Assembly: GCA_040757065.1 (NCBI GenBank)
Contig: JBFLXR010000014.1
Span: 1 to 64,000, forward strand
Direction of reading: 5' to 3'
Length of the DNA stretch: 64,000 nucleotides
Origin: JBFLXR01 sp040757065
Lineage (GTDB): Bacteria > Pseudomonadota > Gammaproteobacteria > Burkholderiales > Gallionellaceae
Position numbers and translations under genes: made by a program. The notes beneath the pieces were generated by a model. The model made no database searches, had not been told where the DNA came from, and worked only from the letters and a program-made list of their open reading frames with translations. Positions within the stretch are counted from its first letter, which is position 1, and each line of letters begins with the position of its first letter. Below are positions 58,576 to 64,000 of this stretch, one piece after another.

Positions 58576-61056
58576 ATGAACCGTTTCGTTGTGCGACAGG
58601 CCGCCGTACTCGGCGCGGGCGTGATGGGCGCGCAGATTGCCGCGCATCTGGTCAATGCCGACGTGCCGACTTTGCTGTTCGAACTGCCGCCTGCCGAGGG
58701 AGATGCGAATGCCAACGTAGTCAAGGCTATCGAGGGCTTGGCAACGCTCGATCCCGCGCCGCTTTCTACTCTCAACAAGCTTACTTGTATCCGTGCAGCC
58801 AATTACGCACAGCACTTGGAATTGCTGAAAGGCTGCGATCTGGTGATCGAAGCGATTGCCGAGCGGACGGACTGGAAAGCCGATCTTTATCGCAGAATAG
58901 CGCCGCATCTGGGCGAGTATACCGTTCTGGTCAGTAATACCTCCGGATTATCGATTCAATCATTGAGCGAGGCGTTGCCTGAATCGGTTCAATCCCGTTT
59001 CTGCGGCATGCATTTCTTCAATCCGCCGCGTTATATGCATTTGGTCGAATTGATCCCTTGTGCAAAGACTGCCCCCGGTTTGTTGGATCAGCTGGAAGCT
59101 TTCTTGGTGTCTACGCTAGGGAAGGGCGTGGTGCGGGCGAAAGATACGCCCAACTTCATTGCTAACCGGATCGGCGTTTTTTCTACGCTGACGACCAAAC
59201 ACCATGCTCAGGCTTATGGTCTGGCGTTCGATACCGTGGATGCGCTGACCGGCCGCTATTTGGGACGGCCCAAGAGTGCCACTTTCCGCACGTTGGATGT
59301 GGTCGGACTGGATGTGTTCGCGCATGTGGTGAATACCATGCGTGAAAATCTCTCTGACGATCCTTGGCGACAACATTATGAATTGCCGGAGTGGTTCGGC
59401 AAATTGGTAGCGCAAGGGGCGCTGGGGCAAAAGACCAAGCGCGGCATCTATCAGAAAATCGGTGGCGAAATCCATGTGCTCGATTTGCAGAGCCAAACCT
59501 ATCGTCTTTCCGACGGCAAGGCCGACGAAGGCGTGAAAGACATCCTGCGTCAGCGCGATTGGGCGAATAAACTCGCGGCTTTGCATGGCAGCCCGCACCC
59601 GCAGGCGCAATTCTTGTGGAGCGTGTTCCGCGACGTGTTCCATTATTGCGCCTTGCATCTAGAGCAGATCGCCGACAGCGCCCGCGAGGTGGATTTCGCT
59701 GTACGTTGGGGCTTCGGCTGGGAGCAGGGCCCCTTTGAAATCTGGCAGGCGGCGGGCTGGCAACAAGTCTCACACTGGATAGAAGAGGATATTCGTGCCG
59801 GCAAGGCGATGGCGAATGTGCCGCTGCCCCCTTGGGTGACAGAGCCGATGCGGCGCGGAGTACATGAGGCTGCAGGTTCCTTTTCGCCGGTCAGCGGAGT
59901 GCTCAAGGCGCGTCCAGTGCTACCGGTTTATGCGCGGCAATTATTTCCGGAACGTTTACTGGGCGAGGTTGAGCCATACAGCGAGACCGTGTTCGAAACC
60001 GATGCCGTGCGGGTGTGGCATACCGGAGATGACATCGCTGTGCTGAGCTTTAAAACCAAATTGCATACCATAGGCAATGACGTGCTGGACGACGTGTTGC
60101 GTGCAGTCGATACGGCGGAAGCGCATTTCGCGGCTTTGCTAATTTGGCAGACCGAGCCGCCGTTCTCCGTCGGGGCGAATTTGCTGCAACTGATGCAAGG
60201 CGTACAAGAAAGCCCAGAAGAATCTCAGGGCGTATTCGATAAGTTGAAAGGCGCGGCACAGCGTGTCAAATACACTGTTGCGGGGGGCGGCGGGCTGGGC
60301 GAAATCTTGAACGCTGCGACTGGGAATGTGTTGCGTGTGGAAGAGGTAGTTGCCAAGTTCCAGCGTACCACCCAAAGGTTGAAATACGCCCGCGTGCCGA
60401 CCATCGCTGTAATAGACGGGCTGGCGCTTGGCGGCGGTTGTGAATTTGCCTTGCATTGCAGTCGCATAGTCGCTTCGCTGGAAAGCTATATCGGTTTGGT
60501 CGAAGTCGGCGTCGGTCTGTTGCCGGCCGGCGGTGGTTGCAAAGAGATGGCATTGCGTGCCGCGCAGGAAGCGCAAGGCGGCGAGTTGTTTCCCATTCTG
60601 CGACGCGCCTTCCAGAATATCGCCTTGGGTACGGTGGCTAAAAGCGCTGAACTGGGGCGTGAAATGGGGTATTTGCGGCACGGCGACCGCATTGTGATGA
60701 ACCGTTTCGAGTTGCTGCATGTCGCTAAGCAGGAAGTACGGTCACTGACTGCCACCGATTACCGTCCGCCATTGCCGCCCCCGTCGTTTGCTGTGGCGGG
60801 TCGGGCAGGTATCGCCAATTTCAAAGCAGCGATGGTGAATATGCTGGAAGGCGGCTTTATTTCCGAGCACGATTTCGCTGTGGGCAGCCGTGTGGCCGAG
60901 GTAATTTGCGGCGGAGAGGTAGAAGCCGGCAGTCTGGTAGACGAGCAATGGCTGCTGGACTTGGAGCGTCGTCATTTTATGGCTTTGCTTGCCACTGAAA
61001 AAACGCAGGCACGCATCGAGCACATGCTGAAAACCGGCAAGCCGTTGAGGAATTAA
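58576..61056 (+). CDS. FadN-type 3-hydroxyacyl-CoA dehydrogenase/enoyl-CoA hydratase
   Basis: Two-domain beta-oxidation enzyme of 826 residues. NAD-binding hydroxyacyl-CoA dehydrogenase comes first (about 5-420): VLGAGVMGAQIAAHLV, SNTSGLSIQSL, FCGMHFFNPPRYMHLVELIP. The enoyl-CoA hydratase-like domain comes last (about 480-770): IDGLALGGGCEFALHCSRIVAS and GLVEVGVGLLPAGGG with the acidic catalytic positions. This order is the reverse of Escherichia coli FadB and matches FadN. An in-frame start at 58534 is rejected: GGGAG stands 5 bases before the ATG at 58576. Thiolase follows by 2 bases. Confidence 0.93.
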   Translation: MNRFVVRQAAVLGAGVMGAQIAAHLVNADVPTLLFELPPAEGDANANVVKAIEGLATLDPAPLSTLNKLTCIRAANYAQHLELLKGCDLVIEAIAERTDWKADLYRRIAPHLGEYTVLVSNTSGLSIQSLSEALPESVQSRFCGMHFFNPPRYMHLVELIPCAKTAPGLLDQLEAFLVSTLGKGVVRAKDTPNFIANRIGVFSTLTTKHHAQAYGLAFDTVDALTGRYLGRPKSATFRTLDVVGLDVFAHVVNTMRENLSDDPWRQHYELPEWFGKLVAQGALGQKTKRGIYQKIGGEIHVLDLQSQTYRLSDGKADEGVKDILRQRDWANKLAALHGSPHPQAQFLWSVFRDVFHYCALHLEQIADSAREVDFAVRWGFGWEQGPFEIWQAAGWQQVSHWIEEDIRAGKAMANVPLPPWVTEPMRRGVHEAAGSFSPVSGVLKARPVLPVYARQLFPERLLGEVEPYSETVFETDAVRVWHTGDDIAVLSFKTKLHTIGNDVLDDVLRAVDTAEAHFAALLIWQTEPPFSVGANLLQLMQGVQESPEESQGVFDKLKGAAQRVKYTVAGGGGLGEILNAATGNVLRVEEVVAKFQRTTQRLKYARVPTIAVIDGLALGGGCEFALHCSRIVASLESYIGLVEVGVGLLPAGGGCKEMALRAAQEAQGGELFPILRRAFQNIALGTVAKSAELGREMGYLRHGDRIVMNRFELLHVAKQEVRSLTATDYRPPLPPPSFAVAGRAGIANFKAAMVNMLEGGFISEHDFAVGSRVAEVICGGEVEAGSLVDEQWLLDLERRHFMALLATEKTQARIEHMLKTGKPLRN

Positions 61057-61058
61057 CG

Positions 61059-62261
61059 ATGATGCAAAAACAGCTGCAAGAAGCCTACATCGTCGCAGCC
61101 ACGCGTACTCCGGTCGGTAAAGCGCCGCGGGGCATGTTTCGCCAGACTCGCCCGGACGATTTGCTGGCGCACGTGTTACGCAGCGTGCTGGCGCAATGTC
61201 CCGGCCTCGATCCCGCCGAGATCGGCGATGTAATAGTCGGTTGCGCCATGCCGGAGGCTGAACAGGGATTGAATGTGGCACGCGTGACCGCCTTGCTGGC
61301 CGGGTTGCCGAAGAGCGTACCGGGCATGACGGTCAACCGTTTTTGTGCCTCCGGTTTGCAAGCTGTGGCGATGGCGGCTGACCGCATCCGGCTCGGGGAA
61401 ACCGACGTAATGCTGGCAGGCGGTGTGGAAAGCATGAGCCTGATTCCGATGGCAGGGAATAAGCCGGCCTATAATCCGGTGCTGTTCGAGGGGGATGCTC
61501 ACCGCGCGATCGCCTATGGCATGGGCATTACCGCCGAGAAAGTCGCGCAACGCTGGAAAGTGGGGCGCGAAGCACAAGATGCTTTCGCGTTGCAAAGTCA
61601 TACCCGTGCGCTGCGTGCGCAGGCCGAGGGTGCATTCGGCGATGAAATCAGCCCCTATACTATCCAGACCCAACAGCCCGATCTGACCGCCCGCAGCATA
61701 CAAATAAGTGCGCACGCAGCAGAGCAGGACGAAGGCCCGCGTGCCGATACTTCGCTGGAAGCGCTGGCAAAACTCAAGCCGGTGTTCGCACTGGGCGGCA
61801 GCGTCACGGCGGGTAACAGCTCGCAAATGTCGGACGGCGCGGCCGCGGTATTATTGTGCAGCGAAACCGCGCTGAAACGGTACAATCTCACCCCCATCGG
61901 CAAGTTCATCGGTTACGCTATCGCGGGTGTGCCGCCGGAGATCATGGGCATCGGCCCGGTCGAGGCGATTCCGCGCGCCTTGCAACAAACCGGCCTGCGG
62001 CTGGAGGATATGGGTTGGATCGAGCTGAATGAGGCTTTCGCCGCGCAAACTTTGGCGGTGATGCAAGAAATGCGGCTCGACCCCGAGCGGGTTAATCCGC
62101 TGGGCGGCGCGATTGCGCTGGGACATCCGCTCGGCGCGACCGGCGCAATCCGTACCGCAACCTTGCTGCATGGGTTGCGCCGCAGCAAGTTGAAATATGG
62201 AATGGTGACCATGTGTATTGGTACCGGCATGGGCGCAGCGGGTATTTTTGAAGCGTTATAG
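61059..62261 (+). CDS. fadA: Acetyl-CoA acyltransferase (thiolase)
   Basis: Completes the beta-oxidation cycle by thiolytic cleavage; 400 residues. The catalytic Cys96 is in NRFCASGLQ, with His in AIALGHPLGATGA and the second Cys in MCIGTGMGAAG. Wording is closest to degradative thiolases (FadA/FadI type). It sits directly after the FadN-type enzyme in an operon. Confidence 0.93.
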   Translation: MMQKQLQEAYIVAATRTPVGKAPRGMFRQTRPDDLLAHVLRSVLAQCPGLDPAEIGDVIVGCAMPEAEQGLNVARVTALLAGLPKSVPGMTVNRFCASGLQAVAMAADRIRLGETDVMLAGGVESMSLIPMAGNKPAYNPVLFEGDAHRAIAYGMGITAEKVAQRWKVGREAQDAFALQSHTRALRAQAEGAFGDEISPYTIQTQQPDLTARSIQISAHAAEQDEGPRADTSLEALAKLKPVFALGGSVTAGNSSQMSDGAAAVLLCSETALKRYNLTPIGKFIGYAIAGVPPEIMGIGPVEAIPRALQQTGLRLEDMGWIELNEAFAAQTLAVMQEMRLDPERVNPLGGAIALGHPLGATGAIRTATLLHGLRRSKLKYGMVTMCIGTGMGAAGIFEAL

Positions 62262-62275
62262 GAATTGAAAGCAAG

Positions 62276-62842
62276 ATGAAAAAACTGGTTTTAGGTTGTT
62301 TGTTGTGCGTCATGAGTTTCTCTGCGGCTGCGCTCGAAATGGCAGGCGCCAAGCTGGAAGACAAAGTGCAGGTCGGCAATGCGCCGCTGGTGCTGAGCGG
62401 GGCAGGCCTGCGCCAGCGCTTCATTATCAAAGTGTATGTGGCCGGACTGTACCTCGGCGAGAAAAAACACGGTGCGGAAGCCGTGCTGTCTGATACCGGC
62501 GCCAAGCGCCTTGCGCTGCATATCCGCACCGGCAGCGTTTCGCCCGACCATTTCTTGGGAGGCATCCGCAAAGGCATTGAAAAGAACGAAAGCGAACAAA
62601 CCGTTGCTACGCTGCGCGAGCGCATGAACGCCTTCGATAAGCTGTTCGAACCGGTTAAAACCGTCAGCGAAGGCGACGTGATGCGTTTTGACTGGCAGCC
62701 GGGCAGCGGCACCCATGTCAGCGTAAACAATAAAGAAATCGGCATCATTCCCGGCGAAGATTTCTACCGTGCTTTGCTCAAAGTGTGGATCGGCGACAAG
62801 CCGGTGGACGAAGATCTGAAGAAAGGCCTGCTGGGTGGCTGA
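62276..62842 (+). CDS. Exported chalcone-isomerase-like protein
   Basis: A 188-residue protein with a signal peptide (about 1-19, FSAAALE) and a chalcone-isomerase-like fold (PF16036 type), seen in LRQRFIIKVYVAGLYLGEK and FDWQPGSGTHVSVNNKEIG. Non-plant members bind fatty acids rather than flavonoids, which suits its place after the beta-oxidation genes (inference). It starts 14 bases after thiolase; its stop overlaps the next gene by 8 bases. Confidence 0.88.
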   Translation: MKKLVLGCLLCVMSFSAAALEMAGAKLEDKVQVGNAPLVLSGAGLRQRFIIKVYVAGLYLGEKKHGAEAVLSDTGAKRLALHIRTGSVSPDHFLGGIRKGIEKNESEQTVATLRERMNAFDKLFEPVKTVSEGDVMRFDWQPGSGTHVSVNNKEIGIIPGEDFYRALLKVWIGDKPVDEDLKKGLLGG

Positions 62843-64000
62843 TGCTGCACGGCTGAATGCCGACCCGAACGCCTGCCGCATTGACCGTGCCGCCCTGCAG
62901 GCGGCCTGCGCGCGACAGGGGGCGGATTTCGCCGCCTTGATTGAAGCCCGCCCGCATTTGTTTGCCGAATCGCCGTTGTTTGTGACTTCAGCTCATCTGG
63001 AGCAAATGCAAGCCGTGATCGCGGCAGTGGAGGCGGTAGTCGCCTTGCCCGGCTGGCGCGAGCTTGCTTTGCAGGATGCACCCGCCATTGCCCGCCATGC
63101 ACCCCGTAACCCCGGCGTATTTTTCGGTTACGATTTTCATCTGAACGCGCAAGGTGCGCACCTCATCGAAATCAACACCAACGCGGGCGGCGGGTTTCTC
63201 AATGCCTTGCTGATTGCCAGCCAGCAGAGCGTTGCTACCCCCGGCCAGCGCATCGGTGCGGCAGAGCCGGAAACCGTATTTCTGGAAATGTTCCGCACGG
63301 AATGGCGCTTGCAGCGCGGCGACGCGCCGCTGCGCATCGTCGCCATCGTGGACGAAAATCCGCGTGAACAATACCTCTACCCGGAATTTCTGCTTTGCCA
63401 GCGTATGTTCGAGCGTGCAGGCATTACTGCCCTGATTGCGGACCCCGCCGAACTGTACGCCCAGCCGGACGGCCTGTATTGCGGTGCGCAGAAAATCGAC
63501 CTGATTTACAACCGCCTCACCGACTTTTCGCTGGTGCAGTATCCAGCACTGGCCCAAGCCTATCTGGCCGACCGTGTGGTGCTTACTCCGCACCCCTATG
63601 CCTATGCCCTGTATGCCAATAAACGCAATCTCGCCCGGCTGACCGACCCGCAAAGCCTGCGCGCCCTCGGCGTGCCGGAAGAAACGATTGCGGTATTGCG
63701 GGCGGGTATTCCCGAAACGCGCATCGTGCGCGCCGAAGACGCCGAAACATGGTGGGCGGAACGCAAGCAATGGTTCTTCAAGCCCAACAGCGGCTACGGC
63801 AGCAAAGGCGCTTACCGGGGCGATAAACTCACCAAGCGCGTGTTCGAAGAGGTGATGCAATCCGGTTACGTCGCCCAGCGGCTGGCTGCGCCGGGCGAAC
63901 GCAGCGTCAACGTCTCAGGCGAGACCGCAGCCCTTAAATTCGACCTGCGCTGCTACACCTACGCAGGCCGCCTTCAACTCGCTGCTGCGCGGCTCTACCA
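62835..64000 (+). CDS. ATP-grasp-like protein, 5' part
   Basis: An open frame of 388 codons runs off the right edge. It begins with the GTG at 62835 (VADAARLNADPNACRIDR), overlapping the previous stop. Visible motifs, FGYDFHLNAQGAHLIEINTN, PREQYLYPEFLL and WFFKPNSGYGSKGAYRG, resemble ATP-grasp ligases of the glutathionylspermidine-synthase-like or circularly permuted kind, where the Lys and Gly-rich loop bind ATP. Substrate unknown. The C-terminus is not in the window, so family assignment is tentative. Confidence 0.75.
   Translation, partial: MADAARLNADPNACRIDRAALQAACARQGADFAALIEARPHLFAESPLFVTSAHLEQMQAVIAAVEAVVALPGWRELALQDAPAIARHAPRNPGVFFGYDFHLNAQGAHLIEINTNAGGGFLNALLIASQQSVATPGQRIGAAEPETVFLEMFRTEWRLQRGDAPLRIVAIVDENPREQYLYPEFLLCQRMFERAGITALIADPAELYAQPDGLYCGAQKIDLIYNRLTDFSLVQYPALAQAYLADRVVLTPHPYAYALYANKRNLARLTDPQSLRALGVPEETIAVLRAGIPETRIVRAEDAETWWAERKQWFFKPNSGYGSKGAYRGDKLTKRVFEEVMQSGYVAQRLAAPGERSVNVSGETAALKFDLRCYTYAGRLQLAAARLY

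Noticed and set aside
1..64000. CRISPR arrays, tRNA or rRNA genes, insertion sequences and prophage
   Set aside because: No regularly spaced repeats, tRNA-like arms, transposase or integrase motifs or phage structural genes were seen on either strand.

Overview
The window reads as chromosomal core DNA of a betaproteobacterium, most likely of the Nitrosomonadales/Gallionellaceae type. The basis is gene content and order (nadB / rpoE-rseABC-mucD-lepA-lepB-rnc-era-recO-pdxJ-acpS-nagZ), moderately GC-rich sequence and betaproteobacteria-like proteins. No marker gene that would fix the genus is present, so the family is inference. Genes are tightly packed, often with 4-base ATGA or 1-base TGATG/TAATG overlaps. 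I see no transposase, integrase, phage gene, CRISPR array, tRNA or rRNA.

Layout. 1-3.5 kb: the start of a KdpE-like regulator and a short KdpD-like kinase (minus), then class I fumarase. 3.5-7.1 kb: the 4.5S SRP RNA, then dnaX, ybaB, recR and rluB. 7.2-9.7 kb: a class III nucleotide cyclase and a Ser/Thr kinase, a compact signalling pair. 9.7-11.7 kb: ygfX converging on nadB. 11.8-23.4 kb: the envelope-stress sigma factor with its anti-sigma genes and protease, then a long housekeeping run (LepA, signal peptidase, RNase III, Era, RecO, PdxJ, AcpS, NagZ). 23.5-30.3 kb: zipA, ligA, galU, an HPRT/methylthioinosine phosphorylase purine-salvage pair, deformylase and a K+ channel. 30.6-35.2 kb (minus): an Aer-like chemoreceptor and aconitase A with an unusual insert.

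35.3-42.2 kb is the most distinctive stretch. It holds a small two-helix membrane protein, a COG1926-type phosphoribosyltransferase, a PAS/GAF/HD-GYP protein, a dienelactone-hydrolase-like protein, a 28-residue membrane microprotein behind an inverted repeat, and the full AmmeMemoRadiSam trio (radical SAM enzyme, AMMECR1, Memo), whose biochemical role is not established. 42.2-51.6 kb: an ankyrin protein, a YoaA/DinG-type helicase, a class 3 lipase, Hsp33, UbiB with a helical partner, RadA and GreB.

51.7-64 kb is a fatty-acid beta-oxidation region: FadE-type acyl-CoA dehydrogenase, acyl-CoA ligase, a FadN-type hydroxyacyl-CoA dehydrogenase/enoyl-CoA hydratase and a thiolase. It is interrupted by a GGDEF-EAL gene broken by an apparent one-base deletion, and followed by a chalcone-isomerase-like secreted protein and an ATP-grasp-like protein that runs off the right edge.
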